NCBI GenBank assembly: GCA_035235625.1 | Contig: CP141143.1 | Location: 32,659,178-32,723,177 of the forward strand | From: Saururus chinensis | Taxonomy: Eukaryota; Streptophyta; Magnoliopsida; Piperales; Saururaceae | Direction of reading: 5' to 3' | DNA: 64,000 nucleotides | In this document: positions 48,218 to 59,240 of the stretch, piece after piece | Layout: each line of letters opens with the position of its first letter | Position numbering within the stretch: the stretch's first letter is position 1 | Made by a program: the position numbers and the translations under genes | Notes under the pieces: model-generated | Told to the model about the DNA's origin: nothing | Databases searched by the model: none | The model's input: only the letters and a program-made list of their open reading frames with translations

Positions 48218-51200
48218 TGTCACGACCCGGATTTTTAAAAGCATTTTTAAATAGCTCGATCGGTAGGTAAAAAATTTTTTTCCTTTAAATACAAAACAAA
48301 CCTTTCGATTAAATATCCAGGTCATGATAACTGGGGTTCACAAATACGAATACCAAATCATATGATATTATTTAACATCTGAAAATTCATAAAGACCAGC
48401 TCATCCATCTAAGTACAAGTCTGTCACCCGTCTGAAAATAAATAACAAGTTGACTCTCATGCTTAAGGTACACTTATGTATCGGAGTTTCAAAAATGCGG
48501 AAACCTCTTGAGCTTGCTTGCCTTGGTGTCACTTGTCGTCGCCTGGAGAATCTGCAATGAAGCAAACCAAACAACAACCACAACCACAATGGAGCATCTC
48601 CGCCTTCAGGAGAAGAGCTTCCAATGGACAAAAGGTTTTATTAGTATTTTTCGGATCGGGCCAACATCACCCGATGTTAGTTGCCTACGTACTCATCAGA
48701 CAACATCTCCAATGTTTCCAACAAGATCGGATCCAAACGTAGTTCTTCCTAGAAACTACACTATACTAAGAAGCATAGCATCACCCATGCAATGCTTAAG
48801 TATTTTCAAGCAACCTACATTTTATGCAAGTCCTTTAATCGTTCTACTTGTTCTAATTAAACAAGCAATATCAATCAATGTTATTAATTATTTCTCGAAC
48901 CATTGTTCGATAATTAATATTCCCGTTTAATCCCAAAGACAGACAGACACATCAGATGTCAACCTAAGTGACAAATGATAAGAAACACCCTGGAATCCAC
49001 CAGGAAGTGCCATCTCCCAACCTAGCCCATAAGGACCTGACCGGAGTGGAAGGGCATGGCCCACAACTGCACCTGAACAGAAGTGGTCAGAGACGCCAAC
49101 CAAGCAGGATGCCAGTGACCCTAATTGCGTGTACACTAAAAGATACTCAATAGATCTGCGGTGAGCCCGGCTCACAAAGAACTCCCTCCAATGGGGAGGT
49201 GTAACTACACGGTCAAATCAGCGGCTCCTCAATAGAGCTAAAACTCAGAAAACCATTCTGAACCCTATCTTGCTCATCTATAAGCCAGGATTCCGAATGA
49301 CTATCCCAAACCCTATTAGTCCCTTTTAGACTAAGGTTTACAACTTGAGACATGCCATCGGTTCATCAACCAAGGCAAATCGTCAAGTCAAAGGCTTTGT
49401 TCACTGTATGAACTAGTCCCAAACCCCTCTGAGGTATTTTAGTCTTTATCTTGATTAGGTATTCTTGCCCAATCCAAAGCTATCAAACCCCAAACAATTA
49501 TTCTTTCAATAATTTAAAGATAGTGATAAATTACTATCACAACATCAATATCATAAATCAAAACAAAGAACAACATAAACCATAAGAACTACACAGGTCT
49601 AAGCATATCACAATATCAATAATCAAAATCAACAATGATATTATAATTACTCGAGCTCTCGTGCCCTAACCCTCCATGGGTTAACTTATTAAATCTTTAT
49701 TAAACTAATCGTAATACACCTAAGGGCATTAGAGTAATTATCCAACATTGGATACAGTCCTCTCTGCACTGGGGTAATTCTTTAACCTCTCAAAAGGTTT
49801 CACTATCACATTGGCCCATTAATTCCATCCACACGAATACGACCAATCTGCACAAGGGTATCTTTGTCTTTTGTTCAGGGCTTCCCTGAACCTTGATAGG
49901 TTCAACACTAATCCCAAGGATACACCTTGACATTGTGAACCCGTGGTAATTTTCTTTCCGTTTAACGGGGTCGTAAACCCCTTAAACCGACTCTGGTTCA
50001 ATTAACTATCTTACCTTAACCCTAGGGGTAAAATAGTCAAGTATCTACTTACTGGGATTTTTACTTAGCTTATGGCTTGGTCCAAATTTAGGATACTCAC
50101 TGGAATCTCCCTGAGATTTTTCTTAATTTATAAATCCACTTATAGGCCCTTGAACCGGAGGCCCTAAATTCGATCATTAATGATTATTCTATGCTACACT
50201 CACAAGAGTAAATTAGTCATTTCAGAGGCTCTGAGATTTTCTCCCAGTCTGAAACTTGGTACAGACACTCGGCATACAACCATAGTTCTTCATAAATTAT
50301 TTTGAATTTTTATGAAAGTTATAGCTCACTGAACCGGACCCGGTTCAGTTATTTATTTATTTTCTAGTTGGGCCAAATCGGGTCAGGTAACCTGACCCGG
50401 TCCAGCGGGACAACGACCGGCACTGCAGGTCGTCTTCCTCAAGGCCGGCCAGAGGCCGCCTAGCCTCTGGCACCGCTGCCTGCACAGCGGCAGAGGGGCC
50501 CCGGACCTCAAGCTTCCGTACTGCCGGGGTGCGGCGGAACCGACTACATCGATTCCGCTACTGTCTGGTGGCCGGCCTGAGGCCAAAAGAGCCATTTTTT
50601 TTCTTTCTCTGTGAAATTGAGCGGCGGAGCCGCCTCTGCGACCAGGGCCATTGCGCTGGGGCCAGCACAGACGAGGCTAGTGCAGCCACGTCCGGTGCGA
50701 CCGGGGCTAGCGTAGCCACGGCTGGCGCGACCCAGGCCTGCACGGCCACGGCGGCGCGACCAGGGCCAGTGCGGCCAGCCTCTTTTTTTTTTTGAAGTAC
50801 AGGCCCGCACGGCAGTGGCGGAATCTGCCGCCGGCGGTTATCTACCAGTCGCTCTCACCCAGCGACCAGGGTTTCTTGCCGGAAGGAGACTGACCAGCCA
50901 GTGGCCGGCCAGCTGCCGTAAAGTGCAAATTTTTATTATGCAGATTCACTGTTTCGCGTAATTACGGGAACAGTGATCTCTGCACTAAATGAATAAGAAA
51001 TTTCAAACTTATTGCAGAGAATTCTGTCCATAGATTTAATTTACTCGAGACTACGATAACCAACTTACCTTAATTGCCAGTTTGCCGTTGATCTTTCGCC
51101 ACCAGAGCCTCACTGGAGCTTCACTGGAACCACCTTCTTCGCCTTTTCCATAGCCAGAACCCCTCCAAAAAGCCCCAATTCTCTACTTTGATCGGGCAAA

Positions 51201-51595
51201 AAGACCCCCAAATTGTGCCCTAAGAAGGCCTTTTATAGGTATGGGATTAGGGCTCCTAATCCCATGAGGAATTAGACCTCAAAAACCTAATTTCGGAACA
51301 GTAATTTATCGGGCCCACATCGCAACTTAAACAGACAGTTCACGCGTTCAATTCGGGTAAACGGGTCCTACACGATATGTTCAACTTCAAACGGTCATTT
51401 CTCCCTCATCTGGACTCCAATTCGCGCATTCTTGGTGTCGTTTCGAAGCTCTTTCTGTCTACTTTTCAATAGAATTAGTTTCAGCCCCAAATTTTATCTA
51501 GGGAGAAAGTTATTCTAATAAGAATATCAATAGGTCAAACACCATAATTTCCACGTATTTAAATTTTGAAACTTAGGAAAATTAGGGATATTACA
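48218..51595 (-). mobile_element. Solo LTR, family F1
   Basis: Begins TGTCACGACCC and ends GGATATTACA, with a perfect 5-bp duplication TGATG (48213-48217, 51596-51600). GC-rich block at 50380-50920. It shares long stretches with 40979-43609, including the CAACAACCACAATGGA word (48572-48592). No internal region. The 82-codon frame at 48927-49175 is discussed under rejected items. Confidence 0.93.
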
Positions 51596-51980
51596 TGATG
51601 GCCATAGTCCCTGCCGTCAAAAAATGGAGACCTTACTTACTCGGCCACCGCTTCACTATCCACACTGATTATCAGCCCTTAGAGTACTTCCTCAAGTAGA
51701 AGGTTTCCACTCCAGCGGAACAATGGTTGGTTAGTAAACTATTGGGATACAACTATGAGGTGGTGTACAAGAAAGGGGCGGATAACACTGTGGCCGATGT
51801 ACTCTCTCGCAACTATACCTCCGACTCATGCTTGGCCTTATATACTCCTTCCTACCCCTCCATTGTTGAGTTATAGCGAACCTAAATGGATGATCCTTCA
51901 ACACAGTCGCTGGTTACATGCTTCCAAAAAGACCCTACTAGCCGCCCCTTCTTGGCATGATAACCTTCTTTTCTAGTTGG
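51596..51980 (+). pseudogene. Ty3 RNase H, second part (element b)
   Basis: Continues RNase H with AIVPAVKKWRPYLLGHRFTI, the catalytic HTD, then LLGYNYEVVYKKGADN and the terminal ADVLSR, the standard end of the plant Ty3 RNase H domain. One TAG (after EYFLK) interrupts it. The reading frame matches that of the first part after removing the LTR and one TGATG copy, which shows that this part of pol was still in frame when the LTR landed. Confidence 0.88.
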
Positions 51981-52117
51981 ACCGCCTCTGGGTACTCGAT
52001 GTTGAGGACCTATGCCAGCATATTCTCTCCCACTTCCATGACACACTATTGACCAGCCATGAAGGGCATTCCGCACTTATAAGAGGGTCAGCTAGAGCTT
52101 CCTGTGGGAGGGCATTC
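51981..52117 (+). pseudogene. Ty3 integrase N-terminus, truncated (element b)
   Basis: Encodes RLWVLDVEDLCQHILSHFHD and SHEGHSALI, the start of the His/Cys zinc-binding region that opens plant Ty3 integrase. The Cys pair and the catalytic core are missing because the sequence breaks into F1 LTR at about 52118. Confidence 0.65.
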
Positions 52118-55100
52118 AACAAGCTGTTTAGATTAATTAAGTTTGAATGACAAGTAGTGAAGAGTAAGGTAAGCCGCTCCTTGCTCGTCGGCCATCATCT
52201 ACATATCAGCTGCCGGCGAGCCACCCACTAGCCATTGACGGTTGGTCATTAGTGCATACGCTGGTTAGCGGACCAAAAAGGGGAAGGGAGATATCTGCAT
52301 CTTTTCCCCTCTTTGTCTTCCTCGTTTTCTCTAGTAACCACCTGCTGACTCCATCCATATCTAGCCGCTGAAGGAGTACTTGTGCGGCAGAAGAGTAGCC
52401 TTCAACTGAAGATAAAAGTAAGGCCACCAGATTCGCCAAACGATGGCGATCCAGTGAGGCCTGGCCCGTTGCCCGGCCATGACAACCGATCACCTCGTTG
52501 GTAAAAAAACAAAGCTTTCATCCCCGGCCGGCCACCGGGAAGCAGCAGAGTCTACCCCAATGGAGCCTCCTGCCCTGCCGTGGTTGGCCAGGGGTAGCAC
52601 TGCCAGAGGCATAGCCTCTGGCAGGCTGTGTCCGGGGAGATTGGGTGGCCTTGGATGAGTGTCAGGCGTCAGTGGGGCCAGGACCTATGGTATCGCTGCC
52701 CTATTGGTCCTGGCCATCGCCCAGCTGTGGCAACCAAGGAGCCATCACTAGATGCTTTTTAGCCTCTGGCTAGATGGGAGAAGACAACCGTTGCAGGTCG
52801 TATGCACCGGTTCGGGTTGGGTGACCCGGACCATGTGGTTCAAGACCTGACCCAGATTAATTAAAAAAAAGTATTACTGAACCGGATCCAGTTCAGTAGT
52901 GTTTTAAGTGAGGAAAAAATCCAAGAAAATTGTATAATGTCCAAGGGAACATGATGAATAACGGGACCAAGTTTCAGACCTGGGAAGAATCCTAGAGACT
53001 GTAAAATAACCTTTTTACCCCTTGTAGTTAAATTATCGTGTGAAAACTACTTACCCAATTTTAGGGCTCTAGTTCACGGGCATGTAAGTTGATTTAAAAA
53101 TTGAGAAAATTCTCAGTGAGATTTTAATGGGTAACCTAATTATAGGCCAAACCACGTAGTGGGGAAAAATCCCAATGAGTGGTTAATTGATTGTCTTGCC
53201 CCTAGAGTTAATCGTAAACTGTTAAGTCAACTTGGGCTGGTTTAAGGGTTCACGACCCTATCACATGTCAGAAAAATTACACAGAGTTTATGAAGTCAAG
53301 TAGTACCCTTTAGTTCAACTTTGGACCCATTGGATGTCAATAAGGCCTTAAACCAACTGACAAAAATACCCCTTTGAGTGGACTCGCCCACATTTATGTG
53401 AATGGAAGCATGGGTCAGTTTGAGAGTGAAGCCTTCTGAGATGATTATAACTTAAAATAAATAAAAGGGTAATGATGACCAAATGACCCAAGGGTGAGTA
53501 CCATATCCTAGGTGGTACAATTACTCTAATGCCCTTAAGGGTAGTATGTTCTGTTTCTACCAAAACTAATAACCTAACTACCAAGCGTTAGGGTATGTTA
53601 TGGTGATGTTAAATGGCTTCAAAAGGAAGGGGTGTGAATAGTAAGTGACACGAAGACCTTGTTAGGTCACAGTGTCATTGAAAATAAGGGGAAGGATCCT
53701 AATTCTCAGGGTTTAAGGTAGTGTATTATATGTGTCTGCAACCCAATGCATTGATCAACTAGAGTATTAAATACTTAACTTGTGCGATACGTTAAAGTTA
53801 TCTACATTATTGGGTTTGAATTCACTGAGCCCTAGCTCTGCAAATAAGTGCAATAGGCCTTCATTTATTATTTATGCACTTGTGTGATTGCATGTTATTT
53901 ATGTTAATTATTTTGATGCATGCTTTATTATTGATGTATTAATCGGAAACTTAAAGTTAACAAAGACTAATAAAGAGATATTGGTTGTCTTTAGATTGGG
54001 GGAGAACACCTAATCAAGATAAAGACTAAAATACCCTCAATAGGGTTTGAGACCGGTTCATAGAGTGAACATGACCCTAACATAGAATTTTACCTTAGTT
54101 AATGAACTAATGGTGATCATGGGAGTTTACCTAAGTCTCAAGGCGACTATTAGGGTTTGGGTTGTTCTTTGAGTCATAGCTCAGTGGATAAGCTATTTGT
54201 TGGGCCAATTCACAAGGTAAAGATGACCCAAATGGTTGGACGAATACTTGACTTGATGAAAATAATCTAGTTTAAGTTTCAGATATTTGGGGGAGTCAAT
54301 GGTCATAAAGACCTAAGGCTTCTATTGATACATTTGTAATGTCTTAAAACACATTTTTTTCCCAAAGTTGGGGAATGGTGGAGATTGTGATACACTTCTT
54401 CATCGCCACAACGGTTTGGGTATTGAATAGAGGGTCTTTATCGTGGGTCTCCCGCAGGTCTTCCCAAGACCATATAGTACGTATGAAAAGCAGAGTTGTA
54501 TGAGCATCATCGAAGGCTTGTCTTTTTGCTAATCTATGTGTCCATAAGCATAGTTGGGATCCTCTTCCCCATATTCATGGCAGGCTATTGAGAACCATGA
54601 GGATTTGGGTCAAGCGTTGTTAAGCACTCTACTCCAATGTTGGAGTCCTATGCTTGGGGATTTCTTCGAGAGTCGAGTTATCTCCGAGTAAGTATATATT
54701 ATATTAAACTTAGAGTTGGGTTTAAACGATGAAGAGTATTAATTATTTAACAACGGCTGTGAAATAATTAAGAACATTATTTGATATTGCTTGTTAATTA
54801 GACAAGTGGAATGATTAAAGGACTTTCATAAAATATAGGTTGATTGAAAATACTTAAGCATTGCATGTGTGATGCTATACTTCTTACGATAGTGTAGTTT
54901 TCAGCAGAACTATGTCTGGATTTGATCTTATTGGAAACATTGGAGATGTTATTTGATGAGTACGTAGGCAACTAACATCCGGTGATGTTAGCCCGATTCA
55001 AAAAATATTAATAATACTTTTTGCCCCTTTGGAAGCTCTTCTCCTTAAGGCGGAGAGGTTCCATTGTTGTTGTTATTTGGTTTTGTTGGTTGCAGATTCC

Positions 55101-55217
55101 CTAGGCGACAACAAGTGAGACTAGGACAGGTGAGCACAAAATGAAGTTCCTCGTTTATGCAATTCCGATACGTAAGTGTATCTTTGGCATGAGAGTTAAC
55201 TTAGTTATTATTTTCAG
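52118..55217 (+). mobile_element. F1 LTR, forward, truncated at both ends
   Basis: Starts inside the LTR, just before the GC-rich block (52430-52860), and follows the F1 forward sequence through 52900-55217 (compare 33200-35000). It stops at TTATTTTCAG, ~200 bp before the expected TGACA end. No target duplication. Confidence 0.8.
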
Positions 55218-55239
55218 AGGAGAAAAACTTCAAGACTTA

Positions 55240-55640
55240 GAAAAGAAGACCTATAGACAAACAATAAAAGAGGAAGAGGTCTAAATAAAATGAGTTTTTG
55301 TTAGAGTTTCAATAGACGTTGATAGTTTATTTTGGTCTTATAAGAGGTGTTGCTTACTAGTGCATTGATTTGGGTCTTGTTAGGTTGTTCGTAGTTTTTT
55401 TCCTCATTTGAGTTTTCCATGTAAAATCTGTGTCTTTATATGCTTGTGATTTGATAGTTTGATTTATCATGAATACACATAGAGTTTAAGATTTTATTAT
55501 TTTCTCTAAGTAAGCAAATTCTTGTGGATAGAGGTTAAAACCCTTAATTTTTACTTTATTCTAAGTACTAGTTTTAGGAGCATTTTGGTGATCCACTAGA
55601 TCGATTAGATGGATACTAAACTCTCACTTCATACTAGAAT
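55240..55640 (+). mobile_element. Copia-like LTR/leader fragment
   Basis: Second copy of 26535-26880 (for example GTTAGAGTTTCAATA and CTTGTGATTTGATAG). No gag follows. Confidence 0.55.
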
Positions 55641-56790
55641 CCCTTTATAAAATAGCAATTTTACTATCATATAATCATCATGAAGTGAAAAAAATGATCT
55701 CACATCATCATGGTATAAATCTCATAAATTAACTATAACATGTTTTTATTCTCATAAGTAAGCGTATAAACACTTCAAATCATCCATTCATAACCATTAT
55801 ATGGTAGCAAGGTTGGTAATCTGATATAGAATCATGAATTCATAATAATTTGAGGATCCCACAATTCTTAAGATAACACATTTTCTAAGTTTTAAAACTA
55901 TAGAGGATTTAAGGTTAGCAATTTGACCTATTTCATAAAATAAAAATCTTTTTTTATGTGTGACACTGACCAATATCTACAAAATTTACTCATTTTTTTC
56001 CTCTTGATTTAGAGAGCCCTTGATCTTCACCTCTATATTTTAAAAAAGTTTTTTAAAAAAAGGTCTAAGGGTCATAAAGGGTATTTATAATGGAAAGATG
56101 ATTAAATTCTTTTATAAAACTGTCAAAATGAGTATTTTTTTTAGCCCAACTACATACTTGCCCAAATTGTAGACACATGGCTGAATGTCTATAGTATGTG
56201 GATAGTAGTAGTGATTTACATTAACACGACCATCTACACATTGATGGGTTGTAGACAATACCCAAGACCCAATTTCAAGAGCAATAACTTCCTCATCTGA
56301 ATTTCAATTTGCATGTTTTTTTAGAGTTACAAAGATATTTATGCCTACTTTATAACCCCAAAATCTCTAGTCAAAGTGTCATATGTAAAAAAATTATGCC
56401 CACAAGAATATCTAGGTCTAAATTTGGACAATCATAACTCTTTCATTCAAACTCTTATTCTCACATTCTTTTAGGCGTAGTCTAGTTTGTGTTACCAAAG
56501 TTTTATACTAAACCTTTAACTATAAGACAAGTTATTATACTAAGAATGCCTAAAGGTCAAATTTACTATTTTTTACGTATACTTAGAAACTTCTTTAAAG
56601 TTATATCTACCATAATTTTCTCATCAAGATGTGACTTATATATTCTTGGTATCTCTTTGAGCTCTTTTGTCTACCTTTTAATTATAAAGTTTTAAATTTA
56701 AACTCTATGTATATATCAAGTTATTATACTGATAAAACCTAAGAGTTAAATTCACTTATTTTTACTAAGGATTTAGAAAGAGTATTGTTA
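55641..56790 (-). mobile_element. Possible LTR relic of a third family
   Basis: AT-rich. Read on the minus strand from about 56790 it starts TGTTAACAATACTC and contains two or three degenerate ~190-bp repeats (AAGTTATTATACTRA near 56527 and 56716), plus phrases like CATAACTCTTTCATTCAAACTC that recur in plant LTR U3 regions. The left end and target duplication were not found. Confidence 0.35.
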
Positions 56791-57380
56791 ACATGCACCT
56801 AATGTTAATCATGCAGCCAAAGTAACAGGCAAGGCTGGTCGTGAATGTCTATTATCCGATGTCTGGGCTGTGTTCGACTGAATTCTTTTATCTGCCAATT
56901 TTTGGACATGACAATAAATAAAGACCTTGTCCAATTGTTTGTCTGAGGTCTGGTTAACTTTTAAATACAATACGTATTCTTATATAAAAGATAATTTTTA
57001 TTTCTTCTCTAATTATTCTTAAATATTATTTTCTTATACTTAAATATTTAATAATTAAAATATAATCATGTTAATGTTATATTTGAGTTCTTATTTAAAG
57101 CTAGTTATTAAATATTTCTTTTGTCCCACGTTAGTAACTCTATTTGGCTTTTTAAAATAAACTGATTTGTATAAGTTTAAAAACTATTATTATATACTAA
57201 ATTATTTAATGTAGAGATCTTCACCTTAGCTGCCCTACTTAGTTAAAGAGTTTTATACCACTCTTATTCTCTTCAAGTACTTTAACCCTCATCTAATTGC
57301 CTAAGAGGTTATATTTATGAACAATAGCTATATTTACCAAAAAAAAGTTTTATAACTAGATAAAATACCAATAGACAAAT
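56791..57380. other. AT-rich stretch without recognised features
   Basis: No open frame, repeat family or RNA gene seen. It may be original intergenic sequence. Confidence 0.5.
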
Positions 57381-57389
57381 TATTAATAA

Positions 57390-59114
57390 GGGAAAATTAT
57401 TTAAATATTAATTAAAAAAAAATATTTACCACTTTGGACCACTTTGGGAAATATTTCCCAAAGTGGTGTTCCTTTTTGCCACGTAGGCGCCAGCCAAGCA
57501 GCTGGCGCCTGCGTGGCTTTTTTTTAAATTTTTTAGTTGATTTCGTCGTTTAGAAGGATGAAATTAGGTTTAAGTTGATTTCGTCCTTCTAAACGACGAA
57601 ACTGGTTTAACATTTTAAACTTGACCCAATTTCGTCCTTTAGAAGGACGAAATCAACTTACGGTGATTTCGTCCTTCTAAACGACAAAATCGCAAATTAA
57701 TATTCTCCCCGCCTCTATTGCAAACCGGACTACTATTTTTTTTGCCGTTTCAACGCCCATAAACCGGTTGCCATTACTGCAGACCCGGACTACTCTATTA
57801 TAACTCTTTTTGTTACTAATCACTTACTATGTCTCAGTTATTATCAACTAATTTTTTTGTAAAAAACAAAAAAATAATTAATGCTTTGAGGTTGAAACTA
57901 ATGTGGGTTTTAACTTTTTAATAGTTTTTCGTTGACCAAAGGCTAATAGTTTAATAAATGATAATAACTCTTCAATTGCATTAGTGGTTAAAAAAGTCAC
58001 CAAATGGAATAACGTGAATGTAGGTGTGTTGCATAAAGTGAATGTGAACGTGAATGTGTAGTGAATGTGAATGTGTAGTGGGTGTGCTGCATTAATGACA
58101 AAATAAAGGGAATGATGTTGCAATAATGACAAAATAAAGGGAATGATGTGTAGCATTAATGACATTGGTGCCATATTGGAAATGACGATCAGGTGATTTC
58201 GTCGTTCAAAACGACGAAATCACCATCCTTAGATGGATTTTAAAACTATAGTGAGTATTATTTAATTCTTTTAAATTAGTGAGCATTATTTAATTCTTTT
58301 AAATTCTTCATATAATTCTTTTAAATCCTTCATATTCACCCTCCTCTTCCTCCCCACCAACTTTAAACCGGACCCAGAGCTTCCTCTTCGACTCGACAGA
58401 GGTTGATACTCTAGACTCCAGCGACAAGGACTCATATTCCTTGCTTTTGAGTTTCTCCGTCCCCCCTCCTATCCGCACCTCCCCTCCTTACCCCTTCTAG
58501 GATTCCCCCAAAAATTCTACCCCAGACTCTGAGTCCGACTCTTCTTCCCTCCCCACCCTCCTCTCCTTCAACCAGGACCACGGCTGCTTAGCCGCTGGTA
58601 CAGACCGCGTCTTCCATATCTACAACTACCCTTTTGCGAAATCTTTCACCGGGATTTCGACTACAACTCCGGCGCCCCTAGAGCTAGCATTAGCGTCGTC
58701 AAGATGCTCTTTCGTTACAACATCCTCGCTCTCGTAGGCTCGACGATGCCAGCGAGATCATGAAGATGTCTATCCGGTAGAGCAACGATAGCTCCATGCA
58801 CAGCTTAGAACATTATTTTTTTAAAAAAAGTTGTGATTTCGTCGTTTAGAAGGATGAAATCGTCGTAAGTTAATTTCGTCCTTCTAAATCGGGTCAAGTT
58901 TAAAACGTTAAACCGGTTTCGTCGTTTAGAAGGACGAAATCAACTTAAACCTGATTTTGTCCTTCTAAACGACGAAATCAACTAAAAAATTTAAAAAAAA
59001 GCCACGCTTGAGCGCTTTGCTTGGGCGCTAACGTGGCAAAAAGAACACCACTTTGAGAAATATTTCCCAAAGTGGTAAATATTTTTTTTTAATTATTATT
59101 TAAATAATTTTCCC
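57390..59114. mobile_element. Pack-MULE 1 with ATG18 fragment
   Basis: Perfect 9-bp duplication TATTAATAA (57381-57389, 59115-59123). Terminal inverted repeats of ~300 bp start GGGAAAATTATTTAAA. Each holds a long palindrome at CACTTTGGGAAATATTTCCC, a GCCACG...CGTGGC stem and several TTTCGTC(G/C)TT...GACGAAA hairpins. A further hairpin lies at 58195-58221, and short GTGAATGT repeats at 58011-58082. No transposase. Confidence 0.9.
58380..58760 (+). pseudogene. Captured ATG18-like (WD40/PROPPIN) gene fragment
   Basis: The proline/serine-rich N-terminus (58410-58550) leads into LLSFNQDHGCLAAGTDR, FHIYNY, then after a one-base deletion IFHRDFDY and KMLFRYNILALVG. These match the first WD40 blade of plant ATG18, a phosphoinositide-binding autophagy protein (usual forms SFNQDHGCFAAGTD, MLFRCNILALVGGG). 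The fragment ends near 58750, and the lipid-binding FRRG motif is not included. Stops at several points rule out a functional protein. It lies inside Pack-MULE 1 in plus sense. Confidence 0.8.
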
Positions 59115-59123
59115 TATTAATAA

Positions 59124-59240
59124 ATATAAAAATAAATAAATTTTATATAGAAATATATGCTGACTATATCACCGTGGACTAGCCCTAGCTACAGGAATAT
59201 TTACCCGTGGTGGGCAGATAGATGTCTTGATGTTTTTTAA
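59124..59240. other. Spacer between two MULEs
   Basis: 117 bp with no recognised feature. It separates two elements with related ends. Confidence 0.6.

Noticed and set aside
48927-49175. Frame of 82 codons (minus) matching one at 34548-34778
   Set aside because: Conserved because both are copies of the F1 LTR; no start context, domain or splice signals, and other F1 copies do not keep it.
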